A stretch of DNA of 64,000 nt from Nilaparvata lugens (Eukaryota > Arthropoda > Insecta > Hemiptera > Delphacidae): positions 59,089,137 to 59,153,136 of the forward strand of contig NC_052504.1 in the NCBI RefSeq assembly GCF_014356525.2, in the 5' to 3' direction. Of the stretch, positions 60,501 to 64,000 are shown piece by piece. How positions within the stretch are numbered: position 1 is the stretch's first letter; each line of letters begins with the position of its first letter. The position numbers were made by a program, and so were the translations under genes. Under the pieces are notes generated by a model. That model had not been told where the DNA came from. It searched no databases and saw nothing but the letters and a program-made list of their open reading frames with translations.

Positions 60501-63158
60501 GAAAAAACGTTACATGTGAACCGTGTGTTATAACGGATAACAGATAATTGATTTATTAATTATTTAGTAATTCCCACATAAACCTTTCTCCGCTTATATA
60601 TTTATGATTATCAATCAATTTTTCCATAAAATTCCCTTTTACTTATTATTACTATTAATATTATAATTAAAAATCATGATGATATTATTCAACAACATTC
60701 AGAAAATAAAATTTTGGTTCAGCCTGTTGACCTCTCTCGATCATTGAAGGCTATAAATAAAGCTATCATGAATTGAAAAATAAATTAGATAATTGTTGTT
60801 GGAGATAGAATGATAGAGATAAGGAATTTTGGGAATGAATTAATCGATACGCGTGATCTATAAAATAATAGAGGAAATTATTTGCTAAACTTACGGGATA
60901 GGAAAAACACAACTGACGCATCATCATGTCTGAACTACTGTACTGATTAACTTGAAATGCCTCTATACTAGCTATAACTTGCATATAGATTCTTAATTTA
61001 CCGAGGATGGTTATAGTCCTATAATAAATTCTTCAACATTTCAGTAGGTCAAGTTTTTAAGTAGACCCTTGCGGAGCACTGGTTACCTGCTAGTTATGAA
61101 TAAATATATATGAGGAAAAACAGAGAATAATCAAGGAGGAGGAAAGTTTCATGTGAAAAGGTCCTTACACATTCATCATTTCTAGTGACATTGATATCAA
61201 TCATGATGGATGCTTACAAGAGTTTTGACGGGGCTTTTAACACTGTGATGCTGCTCAACATACACGGTGGCCGACCGCTTCTCGAGTGGCTCGTCGATGG
61301 GCAGATGATGGTGGCACTGCTCGCAGTCAGACTGGGTGCCTTCCCCCTCCACTGGGCTCGCCCTCCCCTCCAGGATCTCACCATCCGACACCGTCTTGGC
61401 CAGCACTCGTTTCCGGCCTCTCCTCTCCAGCGGCTCGAAGTCTATCAGAATTTCTTGTGGACTAACAGCGATGAACGGCGATCTGAAAAATCAAAGGGCA
61501 ATGTTTCATCAATGGTTTATCTGTGATATAAAAAAATAATATCAATATGATTATTTGTTAATAAGTTTTTCTGATGATGATGCCCATATGAGCTCAGGGC
61601 TTGTGCGTGGGTAATGAGAGGAGTGATGATGAGAGATAAGTGGGACAGCTCTAGGTGGGTTCCGAGCCACCGGGAAGCGATTATTTATTGAGTGGTATTA
61701 TTTGCACAATGACAATGACATATTAAAACGAGTAATCACCACATAGCTTGAAAATATGTCAAGGAGATTCATTATAATTGAGGTAGATTTAGGTTCAACA
61801 CATATTCAAATTTGTGCGTATTCAAAAAGTCAACTCGTTAGATGTATCTAGTGATCTTCATCAACTTATAAGGTGGAAAACTCGTAATGACAACATAAGT
61901 TTTTCATGTTAAATTAATTCTAATTCAATGAAAATTATTCGATGAGTAATTCTGAGAATAAATTGTTATTGTTTTAGGGGTTTATTGGTGACGAGTACCC
62001 AACAGGTTGTTAGTTATACTCTTCATAGAATGACCTGGAGAGTCAAAAGGTGGAAATGTGAATTAATCAAATGAAGTGATGAGTAGAGAGGTGCATGATG
62101 GATTTAGGCTACTTTGAGAACTTGGGTAGTGAGCTTCAACTATTCTGGGTATATCACTCAAGTTACAAGGAATAATAACTATAAGCCGCTACTATTATGG
62201 TATTCGCGAACATTCATTAACTTATTTGCAAAAAGGTACCTGGGAGGCTCTTCCGACTGTGTTCGTTGGAGGGGCTCATGTGGATCAGCATTGTTAGTGG
62301 CTGTGCTGCCAAACTGGCCTCCAACTTCCGAGAAGCTTTTCATTAGTTTTCTGGAGTTATTTTTCTCGCCATTCGTTTGTGCACCTTGTGAGACCATGCG
62401 GACCTATTGAAAGAGACAGAAATTTTGGGAAATAAACATTTATTTATTTATTTATTTATTTTAATGGTCTTGTAGCTTCAACGAGGAATCTGAGATGACG
62501 AGTATTTAAAAGAAAACAATAACTTAGAATATCTAGGAATCAAAATTAGCACCAATGAAAAATCAGAAAGTTTACACAAACACTGTTGAAGAGTCTTATT
62601 GAACTTATTTGAACTATCAATATTCTAATCAATTTTGCCATGGAATTGATGAGACAAGTATCATACGTTATCACATCCTAACATCACTAACAATGATACA
62701 TTTCTACAACAGATCCAATTTTTTCTAAGGCATAGGTTATCGTGTTAAGTGAATGTATTGATTGAGTTATGTTTTTGAGTAGGATTTGATTCTTGATTTG
62801 AGTATGAGTTATGTAGATGTCTTGAAACACACGTTTGAAAAAACTGATGTTGCCAATATGACAGTTTATTTGAAATTGGTTCAATTGTTTTATGGAAATG
62901 AGTATAATTTGATTTGACTATACATACGGTAGCCTGAGATTCATTCCAAATGCTGTCACTGTGGTCTCTGGTGTTGAGGGAGTCACTGGATGCAAACAGG
63001 GATTGAGCCGTGGTGGATGGAGTGACCTTCAGCTCGGTTCCTGCCGTACTCCCCACTGCATCTTCTGTTTCCTCCAACGAAACACTTCGTTTTCTGAACA
63101 GCCCTGGTCCATATACCAAATTTTCATGGAATTCTTCTTCTTGAGAATCTGCCGTTAT
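24466..63158 (-). CDS. Large multi-exon gene: scaffold protein with disordered N-terminal region, PDZ and tandem PH domains (partial, 5' end off window)
   Basis: I assembled 25 coding exons by finding AG acceptors and GT donors and testing phase; every junction keeps one open frame, about 1,429 residues to the TGA at 24466-24468. Order: 18 exons of Ser/Pro/basic low-complexity sequence, a short helical segment, one PDZ domain, then two PH domains ending in the hydrophobic/Trp C-terminal helix of the second. PDZ domains bind C-terminal peptides and PH domains often bind phosphoinositides, so a membrane-associated scaffold is inferred. PDZ-PH-PH order resembles mouse Pdzph1 (PDZ and pleckstrin homology domains 1). 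A Drosophila counterpart could be kramer (kmr/CG34383), but that is from memory and unchecked, so no symbol is given. The long isoform's start is not in the window. Introns carry several MITEs and two LINE fragments. Confidence 0.88.
25122..25257 (-). CDS. Exon 24: middle of PH2
   Basis: 136 nt, phase 1 to 2, acceptor TATTTGCAG, donor AAAAG/GTGAAA. It encodes [40 protein letters not shown] and MDKKR. No long ATG-started frame covers it; it was found by looking for the missing PH strands between exons 23 and 25. Confidence 0.9.
25508..25708. mobile_element. MITE in intron 24
   Basis: Ends AGGCTAGGCGTATATTGAGA and, inverted, AGGCTAGGCGCATTGAGAGG. An inner pair CCGAGTCTGCTAGATGAGTT / AACTCATCTAGCAGACTCGG is perfect. 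201 bp, no coding. Confidence 0.75.
26461..26644 (-). CDS. Exon 23: linker and first half of PH2
   Basis: 184 nt, phase 0 to 1, acceptor CGTCAACAG, donor TTAG/GTTTGT. It encodes an acidic linker ([20 protein letters not shown]), then PH strands [20 protein letters not shown] and [20 protein letters not shown]. The [12 protein letters not shown] motif is a typical PH beta2 strand. Confidence 0.94.
27305..27330. repeat. (GA)n microsatellite
   Basis: GAAAGAGAGAGAGAGAGAGA run, continuing as imperfect GAAAGA to about 27370. Intronic. Confidence 0.8.
27640..28450 (+). repeat. Probable degenerate retroelement with LINE-type tail
   Basis: Ends at 28385-28448 with GTAATCTACATAAATAAAGT and a (ATCA)n tail, typical of insect LINE 3' ends. 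The minus open frame 27653-27838 inside it is unrecognised. Boundaries at the 5' side are uncertain. Confidence 0.35.
28643..28825 (-). CDS. Exon 22: second half of PH1
   Basis: 183 nt (61 codons), phase 0 to 0, acceptor TTGAACAG, donor AAAAG/GTTTGT. It encodes [40 protein letters not shown] and the C-terminal helix [15 protein letters not shown], with the nearly invariant PH-domain Trp. Confidence 0.94.
29271..29511 (+). mobile_element. Helitron-like element, copy 2
   Basis: Best-preserved 3' end: hairpin CCCTTGCGGAGCACGGG (7-bp stem with one mismatch, GGA loop), then TTACCTG and CTAG followed by T. A 3' hairpin and CTRR terminus inserting before T are Helitron hallmarks. Non-coding, intron 21/22 region. 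Confidence 0.6.
29766..29956 (-). CDS. Exon 21: end of PDZ and first half of PH1
   Basis: 191 nt, phase 1 to 0, acceptor TTCAACAG, donor AAA/GTGAGT. It encodes [17 protein letters not shown] (last PDZ strand) and then the first strands of a PH domain: [33 protein letters not shown]. Basic residues in strands 1-2 are the usual phosphoinositide contacts of PH domains, but specificity cannot be read. Confidence 0.94.
30521..30542. repeat. (CA)n microsatellite
   Basis: CCACACACACACACACACAC run within the 3' UTR region of the LINE; an A15-type homopolymer follows at 30601-30616. Confidence 0.85.
30634..32330 (-). pseudogene. Broken reverse transcriptase of the jockey-like LINE
   Basis: Recognisable blocks in order: [63 protein letters not shown], then the active-site block [10 protein letters not shown] in another frame, and the C-terminal [10 protein letters not shown] region in a third open segment. 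A frameshift lies near 31.58 kb directly after VPQGSVL. The N-terminal endonuclease is missing. It cannot encode a working protein. Confidence 0.85.
33072..33278 (-). CDS. Exon 20: PDZ domain
   Basis: 207 nt, phase 1 to 1, acceptor ATTTTCAG, donor TGCAG/GTAAAG. It encodes the PDZ fold: carboxylate-binding loop GEFGFRIHG, then [20 protein letters not shown] and [20 protein letters not shown]. The final strand (LELEVAR) comes from exon 21. [12 protein letters not shown] is the classic PDZ core. The carboxylate loop is FGF instead of GLGF, which is common. About residues 52-126 of the short isoform. Confidence 0.95.
34431..34541 (-). CDS. Exon 19: common region, helical segment before PDZ
   Basis: 111 nt, phase 1 to 1, acceptor TTTCTCAG, donor CCCAG/GTACTG. 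It encodes [20 protein letters not shown] and [15 protein letters not shown], a Cys/Leu-rich amphipathic helix. In the short isoform these are about residues 12-48. I do not recognise the segment as a named domain. Confidence 0.87.
35358..35391 (-). CDS. Alternative first coding exon (short isoform start)
   Basis: ATG at 35391-35389 opens [11 protein letters not shown] and the donor is CCAG/GTAAAT. It ends in phase 1, exactly like exon 18, so it joins exon 19 (ADSVAPL...) in frame and makes a 365-residue PDZ-PH-PH protein. An initiator-like TCAGTT (minus strand) lies 16 nt upstream of the ATG. A translation start with this phase match by chance is possible (about 1 in 3 for phase), so transcript support is needed. 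Confidence 0.7.
35407..35412 (-). promoter_or_regulatory. Initiator-like TCAGTT upstream of the alternative first exon
   Basis: On the minus strand CCTGTCAGTTAATT matches the arthropod Inr TCAGTY. It is 16 nt above the ATG, with no TATA box about 30 bp upstream. The initiator match alone occurs often by chance. Confidence 0.35.
35790..36730. other. Intron sequence without recognised gene
   Basis: A LINE-tail-like piece near 35815-35875 (ACTTGAGTGATATTGAATAA) shares a motif with 30195-30225. The rest shows nothing identifiable. Open frames 36201-36386 and 36554-36802 are unsupported. Confidence 0.35.
36737..36906. mobile_element. MITE (GCTAGTTACACAC family), copy 1
   Basis: Ends AAGGCTAGTTACACACA and, inverted, TAAGCCAGTTACACACG, with inner TTTTTGGACGTACGATTT / AAATCGAACGTCCAAAAA. 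A second copy is nested inside another MITE at 58317-58504. Confidence 0.75.
37090..37530. repeat. Probable dispersed repeat, unclassified
   Basis: Contains CAACGGATCTCGAAAACGG...ACGATTTTCACGAAATTTGG, a motif I associate with dispersed insect repeats, and ends AAGGCTCGCGGTGCCCCGAT. It has no second copy in this window, so classification is by memory only. Confidence 0.3.
38311..38503. repeat. Inverted repeat (about 90-bp arms) with a third partial arm
   Basis: Left arm 38311-38401 (AACAACATAATACATTTTCTAG and outward) pairs with right arm 38409-38503. A direct third copy of the central part (ACAACATAATACATATCTAG) follows at 38550-38575. MITE-like, in intron 18. Confidence 0.65.
38841..39085. 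repeat. Two-copy tandem repeat (~120-131 bp) next to exon 18
   Basis: TTGACAAGAYAAA...AATGCACTTTGTGCTATCTT...CAGAATGATTCATTCTG occurs at 38841 and again at 38961, the second shifted by an 11-bp insertion. The repeat ends about 12 bp from the exon-18 donor. The minus open frame 38826-39044 is the repeat itself. Confidence 0.8.
39100..39275 (-). CDS. Exon 18 of PDZ-PH-PH gene, last exon specific to the long isoform
   Basis: 176 nt, phase 2 to 1, acceptor CAGTACTAG, donor AAAG/GTTAGT. It encodes [20 protein letters not shown], then [20 protein letters not shown] and [12 protein letters not shown]. The aromatic/Cys/Trp-rich end looks folded, unlike the preceding exons. Its phase-1 end is shared with the alternative first exon at 35358-35391. 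A 131-bp tandem repeat ends about 12 bp beyond its donor. Confidence 0.87.
40147..40925 (-). pseudogene. LINE fragment: C-terminal part of a reverse transcriptase
   Basis: 251-codon open frame preceded by [16 protein letters not shown] (a YADD-box equivalent with Glu for Ala), then [24 protein letters not shown] and [16 protein letters not shown] ... [15 protein letters not shown]. This is the typical C-terminal region of insect endonuclease-reverse transcriptases (RTE/CR1-like). The N-terminal two thirds are missing at about 40.93 kb. It sits in intron 17 on the same strand as the host gene. Confidence 0.8.
41464..41693 (-). CDS. Exon 17 of PDZ-PH-PH gene (charged helix)
   Basis: 230 nt, phase 0 to 2, acceptor GATTGGCAG, donor CCCAG/GTAACC. 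Strongly GC-rich. It encodes [20 protein letters not shown], then a long Lys/Arg/Glu helix such as [20 protein letters not shown] and [20 protein letters not shown]. It may form a coiled or single alpha helix. Confidence 0.86.
42011..42105 (-). repeat. LINE 3'-end fragment
   Basis: On the minus strand GTCCAAACTTCGCCACGTCA is followed by AATAAAAAGTCATTCTATT and ATTCT-type repeats. A related piece lies at 9068-9147. Confidence 0.45.
42824..43170. mobile_element. Partial transposon with TAGTCCAGTCA end
   Basis: Starts TAGTCCAGTCAACGAAGG, sharing the terminal 11 bases of the 1549-3571 foldback element. The interior differs and no second end was found. It abuts exon 16. Confidence 0.4.
43193..43396 (-). 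CDS. Exon 16 of PDZ-PH-PH gene, with His-Ser repeat and CHHC motif
   Basis: 204 nt (68 codons), phase 0 to 0, acceptor TTTGACAG, donor ACT/GTGAGC. It encodes [20 protein letters not shown], a short HSHSHSHS run (a GAGTGA microsatellite in DNA), then [16 protein letters not shown]. The Cys/His spacing CxxC...HxxxC could bind metal, which is only inferred. Confidence 0.86.
44181..44436 (-). CDS. Exon 15 of PDZ-PH-PH gene (Cys/His/Ser-rich)
   Basis: 256 nt, phase 2 to 0, acceptor CTGTTTAG. It encodes [20 protein letters not shown], then [20 protein letters not shown] and [19 protein letters not shown]. No good donor lies at the apparent end of conservation; TCAAAG/GTTGAA at 44174-44180 is the only GT site keeping phase with exon 16, so the last residues (IGKSK) are less certain. 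Confidence 0.8.
45104..45188. repeat. Compact double hairpin
   Basis: Outer arms TTGTGGATACTTTAGG and, inverted, TTATGGATACTTTGATTAAG enclose an inner palindrome ACGTATTATAC / CGTATAATACGT. In intron 14. Confidence 0.6.
46075..46214 (-). CDS. Exon 14 of PDZ-PH-PH gene
   Basis: 140 nt, phase 0 to 2, acceptor GCAACTAG, donor GCAAG/GTGATC. It encodes [39 protein letters not shown] and RSPTSHA. It combines an acidic patch, a CxC motif and a basic SPRRK stretch. Confidence 0.82.
46853..47166. mobile_element. MITE with CATAGAGAAAA ends
   Basis: Inverted ends CATAGAGAAAAGATAGCATA (46853) and CATAGAGAAAATATAGCATA (complement of 47147-47166), with arms extending over ATATCTCATGATATAG. A lone end recurs near 46422-46445. 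In intron 13. Confidence 0.7.
48144..48293 (-). CDS. Exon 13 of PDZ-PH-PH gene
   Basis: 150 nt (50 codons), phase 0 to 0, acceptor TTTTAAAG, donor AACAAG/GTTTTC, which departs from GTRAG. It encodes [20 protein letters not shown], then [20 protein letters not shown], more hydrophobic than its neighbours. No domain recognised. Confidence 0.76.
48973..49112 (-). CDS. Exon 12 of PDZ-PH-PH gene (basic, Ser/Pro-rich)
   Basis: 140 nt, phase 1 to 0, acceptor TTTCCCACAG, donor CAG/GTGAGA. It encodes [20 protein letters not shown], then [20 protein letters not shown], with several basic-x-Ser/Thr-Pro motifs. The plus-strand open frames over it are shadows. Confidence 0.82.
49331..49445 (-). repeat. 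Possible tRNA-derived SINE fragment, copy 1
   Basis: On the minus strand GTGGGTTCGAATCCCGCC matches a pol III B box (GGTTCGAATCC). The other part, CCCACATGAGCTCAT and GCTTGTGCATGGATAATG, recurs at 61571-61610. No clear A box or cloverleaf, so not a tRNA gene. Confidence 0.45.
49888..50044. mobile_element. MITE / near-perfect hairpin in intron 11
   Basis: Ends ACTAGAACCCTCTTTTTACT and complement of AAGTGAAAAGAGGGTTCTAGT; arms continue through AACACAACTAGTTTCTAGCACTC to a short loop. 157 bp. Confidence 0.8.
50266..50357 (-). CDS. Exon 11 of PDZ-PH-PH gene
   Basis: 92 nt, phase 2 to 1, acceptor TTTCTCAG, donor ACTG/GTGAGA. It encodes [20 protein letters not shown] and REAAAPMPT. The [17 protein letters not shown] part looks like an amphipathic helix in an otherwise disordered region. 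Confidence 0.83.
51191..51333. mobile_element. MITE (GCACAAAAGCCGGTTAAA family), copy 1
   Basis: Ends CGTTTGCACAAAAGCCGGTT and, inverted, CCGGTTGCACAAAAGCCGGTT, with inner GATTAAT..ACGAGAACCAATCA. Related copies at 60065-60204 and 63475-63614. Confidence 0.75.
51699..51821 (-). CDS. Exon 10 of PDZ-PH-PH gene
   Basis: 123 nt, phase 2 to 2, acceptor GTTGTAG, donor AATAG/GTACTT. It encodes [20 protein letters not shown], then [20 protein letters not shown], with Ser/Thr-Pro motifs. Confidence 0.83.
51900..54400. other. Intron 9, no gene; short degenerate direct repeat
   Basis: CCTGTTTTCTCTTCCCATT and the following ~75 bp at 52736 recur at 53587. Open frames 52574-52822 and 53938-54150 show no recognisable features. 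Confidence 0.4.
54422..54537 (-). CDS. Exon 9 of PDZ-PH-PH gene (charged)
   Basis: 116 nt, phase 0 to 2, acceptor TTTGCACAG, donor GGCAG/GTAAGC. It encodes [20 protein letters not shown] followed by [18 protein letters not shown], a Glu/Lys-rich segment that could form a short charged helix. Confidence 0.82.
54829..55088 (-). CDS. Exon 8 of PDZ-PH-PH gene
   Basis: 260 nt, phase 1 to 0, acceptor ACATTTCAG, donor CAA/GTAAGT (near consensus). It encodes [18 protein letters not shown], a Thr/Ser-rich stretch and [20 protein letters not shown]. Very low hydrophobicity, probably disordered. Confidence 0.83.
55695..55813 (-). CDS. Exon 7 of PDZ-PH-PH gene (Arg/Ser-rich)
   Basis: 119 nt, phase 2 to 1. 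It encodes [19 protein letters not shown] and then [20 protein letters not shown], an Arg/Ser/Pro-rich segment. The donor is AATG/GTGGGT. The acceptor ATTGAAG lacks a good pyrimidine tract and is the weakest splice site of the series. Three reading frames were compared; only this one joins exons 6 and 8 in phase. A plus-strand open frame over it is a shadow. Confidence 0.68.
56362..56489 (-). CDS. Exon 6 of PDZ-PH-PH gene
   Basis: 128 nt, phase 0 to 2, acceptor TTAACAG, donor AAAG/GTGAGA. It encodes [18 protein letters not shown] through HKSALNLSE. No open reading frame from an ATG covers it, so it is easily missed; phase continuity with both neighbours is the main support. Confidence 0.78.
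57791..57991 (-). CDS. Exon 5 of PDZ-PH-PH gene
   Basis: 201 nt (67 codons), phase 0 to 0, acceptor TTTCTTGCAG, donor CAA/GTACGC. It encodes [17 protein letters not shown], then [16 protein letters not shown] and an acidic end [14 protein letters not shown]. Low complexity, no recognised domain. Confidence 0.83.
58221..58573. mobile_element. MITE of the AAGGTGCGTACAGA family, host of a nested MITE
   Basis: Outer ends AAGGTGCGTACAGACTCATG and, inverted, AAGGTGCGTACAGACTTATG, with CGAACACG and CATCAGTTGAT arms, match the element at 8619-8788. The copy is split by 58317-58504. Confidence 0.75.
58317..58504. mobile_element. MITE (GCCAGTTACACAC family), copy 2, nested
   Basis: Ends AAGCCAGTTACACACACA and, inverted, GGTCTAGTTACACACACA, with inner TTTTTTGACGTACG / ACGTCCAAAAA, as in 36737-36906. 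It interrupts the element 58221-58573. Confidence 0.75.
59518..59748 (-). CDS. Exon 4 of PDZ-PH-PH gene
   Basis: 231 nt, phase 0 to 0, acceptor CTCTGTAG, donor ACC/GTATGT. It is the same sequence as exon 1 of the window and encodes the [12 protein letters not shown] segment ending SIWNESQAT. Its phase fits exon 3 before it and exon 5 after it. Confidence 0.82.
60065..60204. mobile_element. MITE (CAAAAGCCGGTT family), copy 2
   Basis: GAACAAAAGCCGGTTGTTAA ... ATCGTGATTAAATGCCACGA pairs with the inverted right half ending CAACAACCGGGCC. The right end lacks an ACAAAAG piece. Within the left duplicated block. Confidence 0.7.
60895..61093 (+). mobile_element. Helitron-like element, copy 3
   Basis: GGGATAGGAAAAACAC start, ACGCATCATCATGTCTGAAC, then CCCTTGCGGAGCACTGG hairpin region, TTACCTG and CTAG followed by T, as in 29271-29511. 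Confidence 0.6.
61218..61482 (-). CDS. Exon 3 of PDZ-PH-PH gene, with Cys/His cluster
   Basis: 265 nt, phase 2 to 0, acceptor TTTTTCAG, donor CTT/GTAAGC. It starts [20 protein letters not shown], a more ordered-looking stretch, then acidic sequence, then CEQCHHHLP followed by [18 protein letters not shown]. The exon is much more GC-rich than the flanking introns, as expected of coding sequence. Confidence 0.85.
61571..61675. repeat. SINE-like fragment, copy 2
   Basis: GATGCCCATATGAGCTCAGG and GCTTGTGCGTGGGTAATG match the copy at 49331-49445; ends GTGGGTTCCGAGCCACCGG, a degenerate B-box-like stretch. Confidence 0.4.
62240..62403 (-). CDS. Exon 2 of PDZ-PH-PH gene
   Basis: 164 nt, phase 0 to 2. 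The acceptor TTTCAATAG precedes GTCCGC and the donor is CCCAG/GTACCT. It encodes [16 protein letters not shown] through [11 protein letters not shown], polar and probably disordered. The split AG+A codon (Arg) joins it to exon 3. Confidence 0.78.
62928..63158 (-). CDS. Exon 1 of window (duplicate of exon 4)
   Basis: A 231-nt exon (77 codons, phase 0 to 0) with acceptor CTCTGTAG and donor GTATGT. It encodes an acidic, Ser/Thr-rich segment including [16 protein letters not shown], a basic site before serines that looks like a kinase target. It is identical in nucleotide sequence to exon 4 at 59518-59748. Because both ends are phase 0, the frame survives with either copy, both, or neither spliced in. 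It may be a real repeated exon or an assembly artefact. Confidence 0.65.
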
Positions 63159-63474
63159 CTACAGAGAATGAAAAAAAATGAGGTGATACATTCATCAACA
63201 AAAGAAGAGCTACAATACTGCAGAGCAACAATTCTACTAGAATCTTGTTGGAACTCTTATATCAATTTGAACTATTATATTTTTCTAGAACACTAAGATG
63301 ATAAAATCGTCAATAAAAGAAGAGTTAAAATATTTTAGAGTAACAATTCTACTAACGAATTGTTGAAACACTTATATATTAATTTTAATCATTATATTAT
63401 TCATTTTTTTAGGCTTCGTGGAAGAGGGGGCTCTCAATGCCTCATCTTCACTCACAGCATTGCATGTTATAATG

Positions 63475-63614
63475 ACCCTGTTGAACAAAAGCCGGTTGTT
63501 AAATTGTAATCGTGATTAAATGCCACGAGAACCAATCGAAGGAGCCTTTTTCACGATTAAGCCTTCGATTGGTTCTCGTTCCATTTAATCGTGATTAAAA
63601 TTCAACAACCGGGC
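63475..63614. mobile_element. MITE (CAAAAGCCGGTT family), copy 3
   Basis: Same element as 60065-60204, carried by the right duplicated block, so this is one insertion copied by the duplication and not a new insertion. Confidence 0.7.
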
Positions 63615-64000
63615 CAAATGAAGTGAATAACAAAAGTGTATAAACAAATAAAGTTGAACTTATTTTTGTAGAATCTCTCTTTATGTTGTGTTGTGGAGCT
63701 CCATCATAATAAATATTGATACACTTGATTATTGTTTTTTCAATAAATTACATTTATCCATCCTCTTATCTAAAACTATAAGAGCCAGTATTCTTTGGAA
63801 CAATGTATTATAAATGAGAAGTGAAAATCGTTTATGTATTTGTTCAGATACACACCGACTGGAAACAGTGTAATAGAACATTTTTAGGGAATTCTAAACG
63901 AATTTCTAGGGGAAAAAACGTTACATGTGAACAGTGTGTTATAACGGATAACAGATAATTGATTTATTAATTATTTAGTAATTCCCACATAAACCTTTCT

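Larger units (their letters stand above)
59047..60590. repeat. Duplicated block, left copy
   Basis: Nearly identical to 62462-64000 at an offset of 3410-3415 bp, with about ten substitutions and a few small indels over 1.54 kb. It includes exon 4 and a MITE. It continues beyond the window edge in the right copy, so its true length is unknown. Confidence 0.92.
62462..64000. repeat. Duplicated block, right copy (reaches window edge)
   Basis: Right copy of 59047-60590, starting immediately after a (TTTA)n run at 62439-62460. All exon bases (62928-63158) are identical to the left copy; differences are in flanking intron. Either a tandem 3.4-kb duplication or unmerged haplotypes. Confidence 0.92.

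Overview
This window is nuclear DNA from an arthropod, most likely an insect. It is AT-rich and intron-rich, with many short inverted-repeat transposons and truncated non-LTR retrotransposons. The density and style of the repeats made me think of a hemipteran such as a planthopper or leafhopper, but the sequence alone does not prove that. There are no bacterial features: no operons, ribosome binding sites or CRISPR arrays.

Main gene. The right two thirds (24.4-64 kb) is one large gene on the minus strand. I reconstructed 25 coding exons plus one alternative first exon. Splice sites are GT/AG throughout and the reading phase is continuous across every junction. The long form encodes at least about 1,429 residues and its 5' end lies beyond the right edge. 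It has a long, Ser/Pro/Lys-rich, probably disordered N-terminal part (18 exons), then a PDZ domain and two pleckstrin homology (PH) domains. The architecture resembles the PDZ and pleckstrin homology (Pdzph1-type) scaffold family. An alternative first exon at 35.36-35.39 kb joins in the same phase as exon 18 and gives a compact 365-residue PDZ-PH-PH isoform. The tail of the gene faces a small plus-strand gene across about 5.7 kb of AT-rich, repeat-poor DNA that may include a long 3' UTR.

Small gene. At 13.9-18.8 kb a plus-strand two-exon gene has a TATA box, an initiator at the right spacing, a non-coding first exon, a 4.3-kb intron and a second exon. It encodes a 70-residue protein: a signal peptide followed by a proline-rich tail (15 Pro in 46 residues).

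Left flank (1-13 kb). No convincing protein-coding gene is visible. There are two CpG/GC-richer islands with regulatory-looking sites: a perfect CRE next to GAGA-type repeats near 4.9-5.25 kb, and a perfect palindromic RFX X-box plus an E-box near 9.5-9.85 kb. The rest is repeats: a 2-kb foldback element (1.55-3.57 kb), a rearranged relative (11.2-12.0 kb), a chain of three adjacent elements (7.9-8.8 kb) and several MITEs.

Repeats elsewhere. There is a 1.2-kb foldback (16.0-17.2 kb), a Helitron-like family in four copies, a jockey-like LINE fragment (30.2-32.3 kb), a second LINE fragment (40.1-40.9 kb), a MITE nested inside another MITE (58.2-58.6 kb) and a tandem repeat touching a splice donor (38.84-39.09 kb). 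The right end carries a >1.5-kb near-identical duplication at 3.41-kb spacing that includes one entire 231-nt coding exon.
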